Below are positions 51,696 through 59,068 of a stretch of 64,000 nucleotides of DNA, in pieces. The translations under genes were made by a program, and so were the position numbers. The stretch's first letter is position 1, and every line of letters starts with the position of its first letter. This DNA is from Methylibium rhizosphaerae (GTDB lineage Bacteria > Pseudomonadota > Gammaproteobacteria > Burkholderiales > Burkholderiaceae_C): positions 225,842 through 289,841 of the forward strand of contig NZ_SWAR01000002.1 in NCBI RefSeq assembly GCF_006386545.1, in the 5' to 3' direction. A model generated the notes under the pieces. The model saw only the letters and a list, made by a program, of their open reading frames with translations. It ran no database searches and was not told the origin of the DNA.

Positions 51696-51989
51696 ATGTT
51701 GTCGAGTTATCAGACCCCCAGGCCCGCCGCACGATCCGGCTGGGCCATCCCGCCGGCCGAAGGGCTGCGCATCCAGCTGGTGAGCGCGCTGTTGAGCATG
51801 AGTGCAGCGCTGCTGCACCTGGCCGTGCGCCTGCAGCAGACGCAGGCCGCCGCCAGGACGGCACCGCAGGCCGCCGAACCTTCGGTCGCACCGCAACTGG
51901 AGTACCACGCCGAGTCCGGTGCACCGGAAGGCGCCTTGTACGTGAATGGCCAACTGGCCGGGTGGATCAGCGGCGTGAGCCGGCTGTGA
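51696..51989 (+). CDS. hypothetical protein
   Basis: 97 residues. A hydrophobic helix (about 25-47, LRIQLVSALLSMSAALLHLAVRL) is followed by an Ala/Gln-rich stretch and a C-terminal LYVNGQLAGWISGV. AGAGGAG precedes ATG 51696. It follows the KPRNPLV gene by 69 bp and ends before a strong terminator, so the two form a small transcript. No family is recognised. Confidence 0.65.
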   Translation: MLSSYQTPRPAARSGWAIPPAEGLRIQLVSALLSMSAALLHLAVRLQQTQAAARTAPQAAEPSVAPQLEYHAESGAPEGALYVNGQLAGWISGVSRL

Positions 51990-52034
51990 AGCCGATCCAA
52001 GGCGGCGGCCCGATGGCCGGCCGTCCAGACCTCG

Positions 52035-52069
52035 GGGCCTGCCGCTGATGCGGCAGGCCCATTTTTTTG
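52035..52069 (+). terminator. strong intrinsic terminator
   Basis: Stem gggcctgccgc with gcggcaggccc (11 bp), loop tgat, followed by seven T residues. It ends the small-gene transcript before the HDOD gene. Confidence 0.88.
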
Positions 52070-52170
52070 CACCGGGTTGCAGGCCACCAGGCGCCGGCGC
52101 ACAGTGAAGCGATGCCGCTCAAGTCCCCACGGCCCGCGCCGATAACCCGAGGACAAGGATTCCTCGCACG

Positions 52171-53001
52171 ATGCTCACCCAAGCCCTGCCCGACCTGAAC
52201 GCCTGGACCCGCCGCTTCAGCGAAGCGGAGATCCCGGTGCTGCCCGGCACTGCGCAGGAGATAGAAGCGCTGCGGCAGATCAACGACGCGAGCGACTCGG
52301 TGGATGCGCACCAGCTGGCCCAGTCGATCGCGGGCGACCCGCTGATGACGCTGAAGGTGCTGTCGCATGTGGCGAAGCACCGCCCGTCGCGGCTGGTGAC
52401 CGACGCGGAGACCGTCACCGCAGCCATCGTGCTGATGGGCATCGGCCCGTTCTTCCGGGCCTTCGACCGGCTCAAGACCATCGACGAGCATCTGCAGGAC
52501 CAGCCGGTGGCACTGCGCGGCCTGCAGCGCGTGCTCAAGCGGGCCTACCGTGCGGCCAACTTCGCGCTCGGCTTTGCCGTGCACCGCATGGACAACGACG
52601 CGGCCATCATCCAGGAGGCGGCGCTGCTGCACGACTTCGCCGAGATGCTGCTGTGGTGCCATGCGCCGTCGCTGGCGGTGGAGATCGCCAAGCGCCAGCA
52701 TGCCGACCCGACGCTGCGGTCGGCCGTCGTGCAGCGCAGCGTGCTCAACGTGGAGCTGGGCGAGCTGGAGCAGGCGCTGATGCGCGTGTGGCGCCTGCCC
52801 GAGCTGCTGATCCACATCACCGACGACCGGCATGCCTCGCACCCGCAGGTGCGCACGGTGATGCTGGCCATCCGGCTGGCGCGGCACACGCAGCACGGTT
52901 GGGACAACGCCGCGCTGCCCGACGACTTCGCCGACATTGCCGAACTGCTCAATGTGGCGCCGCACGTGGCGCAGGCCAAGGCGCTCGCGCTGGACGCATA
53001 G
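52171..53001 (+). CDS. HDOD domain protein
   Basis: 276 residues with an HDOD domain (about 15-220): LPGTAQEIEALRQINDASDSVDAHQLAQSIAGDPLMTLKVLSHVAKHR, then ETVTAAIVLMGIGPFFRAF and the His-Asp-bearing AALLHDFAEMLLWCHAP. HDOD domains resemble HD phosphohydrolases but usually lack full catalysis and act in signalling. No output domain is seen. It is 47 bp upstream of the methyltransferase gene. Confidence 0.88.
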   Translation: MLTQALPDLNAWTRRFSEAEIPVLPGTAQEIEALRQINDASDSVDAHQLAQSIAGDPLMTLKVLSHVAKHRPSRLVTDAETVTAAIVLMGIGPFFRAFDRLKTIDEHLQDQPVALRGLQRVLKRAYRAANFALGFAVHRMDNDAAIIQEAALLHDFAEMLLWCHAPSLAVEIAKRQHADPTLRSAVVQRSVLNVELGELEQALMRVWRLPELLIHITDDRHASHPQVRTVMLAIRLARHTQHGWDNAALPDDFADIAELLNVAPHVAQAKALALDA

Positions 53002-53048
53002 ACTTCGGGCCCAGCGCGCAGCGGCTCTGCGCGGGTGGAGATGTCGCC

Positions 53049-53690
53049 ATGGCCGGCCCGACCGTCGATTTCTGGGAGCAACGATTCGCCAGCGGCAGCC
53101 TGCCGTGGGACCGCGGCGAGCCCAGCCCTCAACTGCTGGCTTGGCTGGCCGACGGCAGCCTGGGCGCGGCCGGCAGGCGCATCGCCGTACCGGGCTGCGG
53201 TGCCGGCCATGAGGTGGTGGCGCTGGCGCGGGCCGGCTTCGACGTGACCGGCCTCGACTACGCCCCGGGCGCGGTGTCGATGGCCCGCGAGCAGCTGGCC
53301 GCCCGGTGCCTCGCAGCCGAGGTGGTGCAGGCCGACGTGCTGCAGTGGCAGCCGGCCGCGCCGCTGGACTCGGTGTACGAGCAGACCTGCCTGTGCGCCC
53401 TGCACCCGGACCAGTGGGTCGCCTATGCGCAGCAGCTGCACCGCTGGCTGCGCCCGGGCGGTTCGCTGTTCGCCCTGCTCATGCAGGTGCCGCGCGAAGG
53501 TGCGTCGCAAGGGCGCATCGAGGGGCCGCCCTATCACCTGGACATCCACGCCGTGCGCGCGCTGTTCCCCGAGCCGCTGTGGCGCTGGCCCGCGCCGCCC
53601 TACCCCGGCGTGCCGCATCGCCAGGGCTGGGTCGAGCTGGCAGTGCAGCTGGAACGCTGCAAGGCGCCGGCCTCGACGCCCCTCGCCTGA
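53049..53690 (+). CDS. TPMT-family SAM-dependent methyltransferase
   Basis: 213 residues. TPMT-like start VDFWEQRFASGSLPWDRGEPSPQL, the SAM-binding motif IAVPGCGAGHEVVALARAGFDVTGLDY, then DSVYEQTCLCALHPDQW and LRPGGSLFALLMQ. The thiopurine methyltransferase family acts on thiols, selenium or tellurium species and similar groups; the substrate here is not known. ATG 53049 was chosen because the upstream frame overlaps the HDOD gene. Confidence 0.9.
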   Translation: MAGPTVDFWEQRFASGSLPWDRGEPSPQLLAWLADGSLGAAGRRIAVPGCGAGHEVVALARAGFDVTGLDYAPGAVSMAREQLAARCLAAEVVQADVLQWQPAAPLDSVYEQTCLCALHPDQWVAYAQQLHRWLRPGGSLFALLMQVPREGASQGRIEGPPYHLDIHAVRALFPEPLWRWPAPPYPGVPHRQGWVELAVQLERCKAPASTPLA

Positions 53691-53772
53691 CACGGACTTT
53701 CGAGGCTGCGGCGCGCGGCCGCCGACACCCCTCGAGAATCGCGCGGCCTCCAACACTCAAGGTCCGCAAACG

Positions 53773-54480
53773 ATGAGCGCCGATCTCTCCGCCTTTCCGA
53801 TCACCCGGAAATGGCCCGCCCAGCACCCCGATCGACTGCAGCTGTACTCGCTGCCCACGCCCAACGGCGTGAAGGTGTCGATCTGCCTCGAGGAGATCGG
53901 GCTGCCCTATGAGCCGCACCTGGTGCGCTTCGACACCAACGACCAGATGTCGCCGGAGTTCCTGTCGCTCAACCCGAACAACAAGATCCCGGCCATCCTC
54001 GACCCCAATGGGCCCGGCGGCAAGCCGCTGCCGCTGTTCGAGTCGGGCGCGATCCTGCTGTACCTGGCGGACAAGACCGGCCAGCTCATCTCGCAGGAAC
54101 CGGCCCGCCGCTACGAGACCATCCAGTGGGTGATGTTCCAGATGGGCGGCATCGGGCCGATGTTCGGCCAGCTGGGTTTCTTCCACAAGTTCGCCGGCAA
54201 GGACTTCGAGGACAAGCGCCCGCGCGACCGCTACGTGGCCGAGTCCAAGCGCCTGCTCGGGGTGCTGGAGCAGCGGCTCGCGCAGCGCGAATGGATCATG
54301 GGCAGCGAGTACGGCATTGCCGACATCGCCACCTTCCCGTGGATCAACAACCTGATCGGCTTCTACGGCGCTGGCGACCTCGTCGGCTTCGCCGAGTTCG
54401 GGCAGGTCCGGCGAGCGCTCGCTGCCTTCCTCGCCCGCCCTGCGGTGCAGCGCGGGCTGCAGATCCCGAAACGCGACTAG
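53773..54480 (+). CDS. glutathione S-transferase (YghU/YfcG-like)
   Basis: 235 residues. N-terminal thioredoxin-like domain with LYSLPTPNGVKVSICLEEIGLPYEPHLVRFD and LNPNNKIPAILDPNGPGG; the Thr-Pro-Asn-Gly region is typical of Nu-class GSTs (YfcG/YghU), which reduce disulfides with glutathione. C-terminal helical domain ends EYGIADIATFPWINNL. It follows the methyltransferase gene by 82 bp on the same strand. Confidence 0.92.
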   Translation: MSADLSAFPITRKWPAQHPDRLQLYSLPTPNGVKVSICLEEIGLPYEPHLVRFDTNDQMSPEFLSLNPNNKIPAILDPNGPGGKPLPLFESGAILLYLADKTGQLISQEPARRYETIQWVMFQMGGIGPMFGQLGFFHKFAGKDFEDKRPRDRYVAESKRLLGVLEQRLAQREWIMGSEYGIADIATFPWINNLIGFYGAGDLVGFAEFGQVRRALAAFLARPAVQRGLQIPKRD

Positions 54481-54516
54481 ACCCGGGGCCAGCGCCAGCG
54501 CCAGCGCATCGGCGGC

Positions 54517-54999
54517 TTACACGGGGACGACGGTGGTGGCCTTCACCCGGTCGAGCACGAAGCTGGTCTTGCAGTCTTCGACGCTGGGGTGCTTGAGCAG
54601 CGTGTCCATCACGAAGCGCGAGTAGTGACCCATGTCTTCGACGACCACCCGCAGCAGGTAGTCCATCTCGCCGGTGAGGGCCACGCACTCCACCACCTCG
54701 GGCCAGGTCTGCACCGCCGCGCGGAACAGGTCCATCGGATTGCGCTTGTGGCTTTCGGTGTGCTTTTCGAGGCGCACGTTGAGGTAGGCGGTGAGGCCGA
54801 AGCCCACCCGTTCGGGCGGCACCACGGCTACGTAGCCGGAAATGACGCCGGCTTCTTCCAGGCGCTTGACGCGGCGCAGGGTGGCTGAGGCCGACAGCTG
54901 CACCGTGGCGGCCAGCTGGTCGTAGGTGGCGCGGCCGTCGGCCTGGAGCGCGCGGAGGATGCGCCGATCGACCGCGTCGAGCTCGATGGGTGTTGACAT
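54517..54999 (-). CDS. Lrp/AsnC family transcriptional regulator
   Basis: 160 residues: N-terminal helix-turn-helix (LDAVDRRILRALQADGRATYDQLAATVQLSASATLRRVKRLEEAG) and C-terminal RAM effector domain (VVECVALTGEMDYLLRVVVEDMGHYSRFV). ATG 54999 is the family start. It is divergent from hpd with 146 bp between starts, and that region holds two matched dyads, so it probably senses an aromatic amino acid or its product and controls hpd-phhA. Similar to HppR in role, by inference. Confidence 0.93.
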   Translation of the reverse strand: MSTPIELDAVDRRILRALQADGRATYDQLAATVQLSASATLRRVKRLEEAGVISGYVAVVPPERVGFGLTAYLNVRLEKHTESHKRNPMDLFRAAVQTWPEVVECVALTGEMDYLLRVVVEDMGHYSRFVMDTLLKHPSVEDCKTSFVLDRVKATTVVPV

Positions 55000-55009
55000 A
55001 GGGCAATTG

Positions 55010-55024
55010 TTGCAGGAATCCTGC
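55010..55024. promoter_or_regulatory. Lrp-type dyad 1
   Basis: ttgcaggaatcctgc contains a perfect gcagga-a-tcctgc palindrome, 11 bp upstream of the regulator start. It shares the frame TTGCAG-N5-CTGC with the second dyad. Confidence 0.6.
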
Positions 55025-55050
55025 TTGACACGCGAGGGGCACGCTCGAAC

Positions 55051-55065
55051 TTGCAGAAAAACTGC
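55051..55065. promoter_or_regulatory. Lrp-type dyad 2
   Basis: ttgcagaaaaactgc has the same TTGCAG-N5-CTGC form as dyad 1, with centres 41 bp apart (about four helix turns), on the same face of DNA. It lies 81 bp upstream of hpd. Candidate operator for the Lrp-family regulator. Confidence 0.6.
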
Positions 55066-55145
55066 GCATCCAAGCACCTAAAGTGAAGCTCTCGCGGCGC
55101 CGGGATGGCCCCGCCCCCTCTTCACCGGACACGACGGAGACACAG

Positions 55146-56249
55146 ATGCAATTCACCCCCTGGGACAACCCGATGGGCACCGACGGCTTCGAGTTCATCG
55201 AGTACGCGGCGCCGGACCCGGTAGCCATGGGCGCGCTGTTCGAGCGCATGGGCTTCAAGCCGATCGCCCGGCACCGTCACAAGGACGTGACGCTCTATCG
55301 CCAGGGCGAGATCAACTTCATCGTCAATGCCGAGCCCGATTCGTTTGCCCAGCGTTTCGCCCGCCTGCACGGCCCCAGCATCTGTGCCATCGCGTTCCGG
55401 GTGAAGGACGCCAAGGCCGCCTATGAGCGCGCGGTCGGCCTGGGCGCCTGGGGTTATGCCGGGCAGGCCGGCCCGGGCGAACTCAACATCCCTGCCATCA
55501 AGGGCATCGGCGACTCGTTGATCTACTTCGTCGACCGCTGGCGCGGCAAGAACGGCGCGAAGGAAGGCGAGATCGGCAACATCGGCTTCTTCGACGTCGA
55601 CTTCGAACCGCTGCCGGGCGCCAGCCTGAACCCGCCCGGCTACGGCCTCACCTACATCGACCACCTGACCCACAACGTGCACCGCGGCCGCATGGCCGAA
55701 TGGGCCGACTTCTACGAGCGCCTGTTCAACTTCCGCGAGATCCGCTACTTCGACATCGAAGGCCAGGTCACCGGCGTGAAGAGCAAGGCGATGACGAGCC
55801 CTTGCGGCAAGATCCGCATCCCCATCAACGAAGAGGGCAACGAGAAGGCCGGGCAGATCCAGGAGTACCTGGACAAGTACCACGGCGAAGGCATCCAGCA
55901 CATCGCCCTGGGCTCGACCGACCTGTTCAAGACCGTGGACGCGCTGCGCGGCGGCGGCATCAAGCTGCTGGACACCATCGACACCTACTACGAACTGGTG
56001 GACAAGCGCATCCCCGGCCACGGCGAGAATGTCGCGGCACTCAAGGAGCGCAAGATCCTCATCGACGGCAAGGCCGGCGAGCTGCTACTGCAGATCTTTT
56101 CCGAGAACCAGCTGGGGCCGATCTTTTTCGAGTTCATCCAGCGCAAGGGCGACCAGGGCTTCGGCGAAGGCAACTTCAAGGCGCTGTTCGAGAGCATCGA
56201 GCTCGATCAGATGCGCCGCGGCGTGCTGGAGAGCCGGCACCCGGCCTGA
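55146..56249 (+). CDS. hpd: 4-hydroxyphenylpyruvate dioxygenase
   Basis: 367 residues with two VOC-type domains. Fe(II) ligands read as His173 (IDHLTHNV), His252 (IQHIALG) and Glu329 (GPIFFEFIQRKG). It turns 4-hydroxyphenylpyruvate into homogentisate, the second step of tyrosine breakdown. ATG 55146 fits the family start MQFTPWDNPMGTDGFEFIEY. It is 24 bp upstream of phhA and divergent from the Lrp regulator. Confidence 0.97.
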   Translation: MQFTPWDNPMGTDGFEFIEYAAPDPVAMGALFERMGFKPIARHRHKDVTLYRQGEINFIVNAEPDSFAQRFARLHGPSICAIAFRVKDAKAAYERAVGLGAWGYAGQAGPGELNIPAIKGIGDSLIYFVDRWRGKNGAKEGEIGNIGFFDVDFEPLPGASLNPPGYGLTYIDHLTHNVHRGRMAEWADFYERLFNFREIRYFDIEGQVTGVKSKAMTSPCGKIRIPINEEGNEKAGQIQEYLDKYHGEGIQHIALGSTDLFKTVDALRGGGIKLLDTIDTYYELVDKRIPGHGENVAALKERKILIDGKAGELLLQIFSENQLGPIFFEFIQRKGDQGFGEGNFKALFESIELDQMRRGVLESRHPA

Positions 56250-56273
56250 AACGGCCGGAAGGCGACGACCACC

Positions 56274-57164
56274 ATGGACACGAAACTGGACTTTCATTCG
56301 GGCATCAACCAGGGCGTCGCCCCGGTGACCTACGGGCAGGGCGATCGCCCGCCGCGCGGCGACTACAGCCGCGCGCGCGCCGACTACACCTGCGAGCAGG
56401 GCTATGCCAGCTACAGCGAGGCCGACCACGACACCTACCGGCGGCTGTATGCGCGGCAGTCGGCGCAGCTCGAGGGTCTGGCCTGCCGCGAATTCATCGA
56501 CGCCGTCGGCAAGCTGGGCGCGCCTGACCGCATTCCGCGCTTCGACGACATCTCCGAGCGGCTGATGAAGGCCACCGGCTGGCAGGTGGTGGGCGTGCCG
56601 GGGCTCATTCCGGAGGAAGCCTTCTTTGCGCTGCTGGCCAAGCGCCAGTTCCCGGTGACCGACTGGATCCGCACGCCGGCCGAGTTCGACTACGTGGTCG
56701 AGCCCGACGTCTTCCACGATCTGTTCGGCCACGTGCCGCTGCTGTTCAACCCGGTGTTCGCCGACTACATGCAGGCCTATGGCGAAGGCGGTCTCAAGGC
56801 GAGCCGGCTGCATGCCTGCGAGAACCTCGCGCGGCTGTACTGGTACACGGTGGAGTTCGGCCTCATCAACACGCCGCAGGGCCTGCGCGCCTATGGTGCC
56901 GGCATCCTGTCGAGTGCCGGCGAGCTGCGCTACAGCGTCACCTCGGGCGAGCCGCAGCGGGTGGGCTTCGACCTCGAACGCATCATGCGCACGAAGTACA
57001 AGATCGACACCTACCAGGCGACCTACTTCGTGATCGACAGCTTCGAGCAGCTGTTCAAGGCGACCGCCCCGGACTTCACGCCGATCTACGAGCGCGTGTC
57101 CGGCCAGCAGCAGATCGAAGCCGGCATCACGCTGCCGGGCGAGCGGACCTTCAGCGCAGCCTGA
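56274..57164 (+). CDS. phhA: phenylalanine 4-monooxygenase
   Basis: 296 residues, the single-domain bacterial form. Fe ligands are His148 and His153 (VFHDLFGHVPLL) and Glu194 (WYTVEFGL); the pterin site is around residues 107-115 (VGVPGLIP). It hydroxylates phenylalanine to tyrosine with tetrahydropterin, feeding hpd. A pterin carbinolamine dehydratase gene (phhB), often adjacent in other species, is not in this window. Confidence 0.97.
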   Translation: MDTKLDFHSGINQGVAPVTYGQGDRPPRGDYSRARADYTCEQGYASYSEADHDTYRRLYARQSAQLEGLACREFIDAVGKLGAPDRIPRFDDISERLMKATGWQVVGVPGLIPEEAFFALLAKRQFPVTDWIRTPAEFDYVVEPDVFHDLFGHVPLLFNPVFADYMQAYGEGGLKASRLHACENLARLYWYTVEFGLINTPQGLRAYGAGILSSAGELRYSVTSGEPQRVGFDLERIMRTKYKIDTYQATYFVIDSFEQLFKATAPDFTPIYERVSGQQQIEAGITLPGERTFSAA

Positions 57165-57190
57165 GGCGGGGCGGAGCTCCTCCACAGGAT

Positions 57191-57210
57191 GGGGGAGGAG
57201 TCGCTCCCCC
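57191..57210. promoter_or_regulatory. G5/C5 dyad upstream of the ceramidase-like gene
   Basis: ggggga (57191-57196) and tccccc (57205-57210) form a 6 bp dyad with an 8 bp spacer. There is no T-tract, so an operator is more likely than a terminator of phhA. Similar dyads occur elsewhere in the window. Confidence 0.35.
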
Positions 57211-57338
57211 AACGGAGCGCACCTGCCGGGGTGATTGAACCGCCGCCTGGCCCCGACCACACTCGATGACAGTGATGCCGCCGCGCGCAGCGCTTTTGCT
57301 CCGTGCCGGCGAGAGCCCCTGCCCCAGGAGTGTTGCGG

Positions 57339-58193
57339 ATGACTGCTGAACTGACGCGGCGGTGCACGATGGCACTGCTTTCTTCGCTGGCATTGGCCAC
57401 GCTGGTGGGGCTGGTCGCGCTCGGGCCGGTGACGCTGCAGGTGGGCGCGCACCTGTTCGCCGACGAGCGGCCCCTGGGCTGGGTGCCCAACGCTTCGAAC
57501 GTGCTGACGCACCTGCCGCTGTTCGCGGTGGGCTGGTGGGGCTGGCGCCGCATGCGGGCGCTCGACGCGCCTGCCGACCTGAAGCGGCCGTGGAGCTGGT
57601 TCTTCGTGGCGGCGGTGCCGGCCGGCCTGCTGGGCGGCCTGTACCACTGGGCCCCGGACGACACCCGCTTCGTGCTGTCGCAGATGACGCGCAGCTTCAC
57701 TTCGGTGCTGCTGCTGTGCGTGTTTCTCGCCGAACGGGTGGACCGCCGCTGGGGCTCGCGGCCGGTGCTGCTGGGCTGGCTGGCTGCCACGCTGCTCGGC
57801 GGCCTGTGGTGGGCCGGCACGCGCCACATCGAAGGCGCCGGCGACCTGCGACCTTTGCTGTGGATCGGCCTTTCGCCGCTGCTGCTGGTGCCTGCAGGCA
57901 TCTGGCGCCTGCCGGGGTCACGGATGTCGGGAGCCCATTGGCTCGTCGTGCTGCTGCTGTTTGCCGTGGCGCACCTGCTGCAATGGGCCGACGTGGCGGT
58001 GATGCTCGCGCTCGACGGTGCAGCGAGCGGCCACGCGCTGCATCACCTGGCCCTGGCCGGCTGCATCGGCTGGCTGGCCTACTGCGCCGACGCTCCCGTC
58101 CGCGCGGCGGCACCGGCGCCGGCTGGCGCCGAGCCGGAAGGCGCCACCGCCTTGTCGACCCAGCGCAGCACCTCGTTGAACACCTCGTCGTGA
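57339..58193 (+). CDS. ceramidase-like (CREST-type) membrane protein
   Basis: 284 residues with seven predicted membrane helices. LLGGLYHWAPDDTRFVLSQM resembles the YH-APD-x-R motif of bacterial ceramidase-like/CREST membrane hydrolases, and the C-terminal part has HALHHLALAG, a possible metal-binding His pair. CAGGAG precedes ATG 57339. The last 38 codons read through the 3' end of the convergent lipase gene and look non-conserved, so the natural product may be shorter in homologues. Substrate unknown. Confidence 0.7.
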   Translation: MTAELTRRCTMALLSSLALATLVGLVALGPVTLQVGAHLFADERPLGWVPNASNVLTHLPLFAVGWWGWRRMRALDAPADLKRPWSWFFVAAVPAGLLGGLYHWAPDDTRFVLSQMTRSFTSVLLLCVFLAERVDRRWGSRPVLLGWLAATLLGGLWWAGTRHIEGAGDLRPLLWIGLSPLLLVPAGIWRLPGSRMSGAHWLVVLLLFAVAHLLQWADVAVMLALDGAASGHALHHLALAGCIGWLAYCADAPVRAAAPAPAGAEPEGATALSTQRSTSLNTSS

Positions 58194-59059
58194 AACGCCA
58201 TGTGGACGTGGGCGATGTCGCTCAGGTGCACTGCGTGGGAGCCGGGCAGCACCGCGGTCGAGGCCGGGAAGACGATGTTGTCGCAATGGCCCCAGAAGCA
58301 GGTGAAGCGCGCGTAACGTGACGGCGTCTCGCTGGCCGCCAGTTCGGCGAGCCATGGGTTGCCCTGGCGCATCTGGCGTGTGTTCGAAGCAAAGCCCCAG
58401 CGCGCCAGCCAGGTGCCATGGTGGGGCGAACCGATGGTGATGACCCGGTGCACGCGGTCGTCGCTGCCGCCAGCCTGCTGGTTGGCACGCAGCCAGGCAC
58501 GCGCGGCCAGGCCGCCCATGCTGTGGCACAGCAGCACCGGCGGCAGGCCGGTGCCTGCCTCGAGCGCACGTACGGCCGCTTCGATCTGGGGCGCATAACG
58601 ATCGATGCTGCCGAACACCGGCTCCATGCTCACCGCGATGAAGGGCACGCCTTCACGCTGCAGGCGCCGCATCACCGGGGTCCACAGGGCCCGGTTGCAC
58701 ACGAAGCCGTGAATGAGCACCACGCCGCGGCGACCGGCGGTGGCAGCTGCGGGCTGGTCGGCAACGGCCCAGGTGCGAAACGGCTGGCGCCAGCAGAACA
58801 CGCTTGGCGCGGAGAGGGCCTCTCCGGCCCAGGCCCGGATGAGCCGGCCGGCGCTGGCCGGCGGCACCGCCGGATCACCGCGGTTCACGTGCGCGAGCAG
58901 CACGAACTCGATGCCGAGCACGAGCGCATAGCCGAACACGATGAGCGCAGCGCCGCCGAAGGCCCACACCGGATGACCGGCGCGCGCGAAAGCCCAGGCC
59001 CAGACGGTGGCGGCCAGCAGCAGGCCGAGGGTGGTGAATCGTTGCAGTCTTGCGAGCAT
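58079..59059 (-). CDS. alpha/beta hydrolase, lipase-like, membrane-anchored
   Basis: 326 residues. Two N-terminal membrane segments (about 9-28 and 33-57) then an alpha/beta hydrolase: oxyanion region VVLIHGFVCNRALW, nucleophile elbow LLCHSMGGLAARAWL (Ser in C-H-S-M-G), and His near HVHMAFHDEV. The pattern fits triacylglycerol lipase/esterase relatives. The last 115 bp overlap the convergent membrane-protein gene, giving a low-complexity Ala/Gly tail here as well. Confidence 0.88.
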   Translation of the reverse strand: MLARLQRFTTLGLLLAATVWAWAFARAGHPVWAFGGAALIVFGYALVLGIEFVLLAHVNRGDPAVPPASAGRLIRAWAGEALSAPSVFCWRQPFRTWAVADQPAAATAGRRGVVLIHGFVCNRALWTPVMRRLQREGVPFIAVSMEPVFGSIDRYAPQIEAAVRALEAGTGLPPVLLCHSMGGLAARAWLRANQQAGGSDDRVHRVITIGSPHHGTWLARWGFASNTRQMRQGNPWLAELAASETPSRYARFTCFWGHCDNIVFPASTAVLPGSHAVHLSDIAHVHMAFHDEVFNEVLRWVDKAVAPSGSAPAGAGAAARTGASAQ

Positions 59060-59068
59060 CGGGCGATG

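Noticed and set aside
50406..52070. Prophage remnant suggested by the CI-like helix-turn-helix gene
   Set aside because: No integrase, att-like repeats, structural genes or base-composition break nearby; the small genes look chromosomal.
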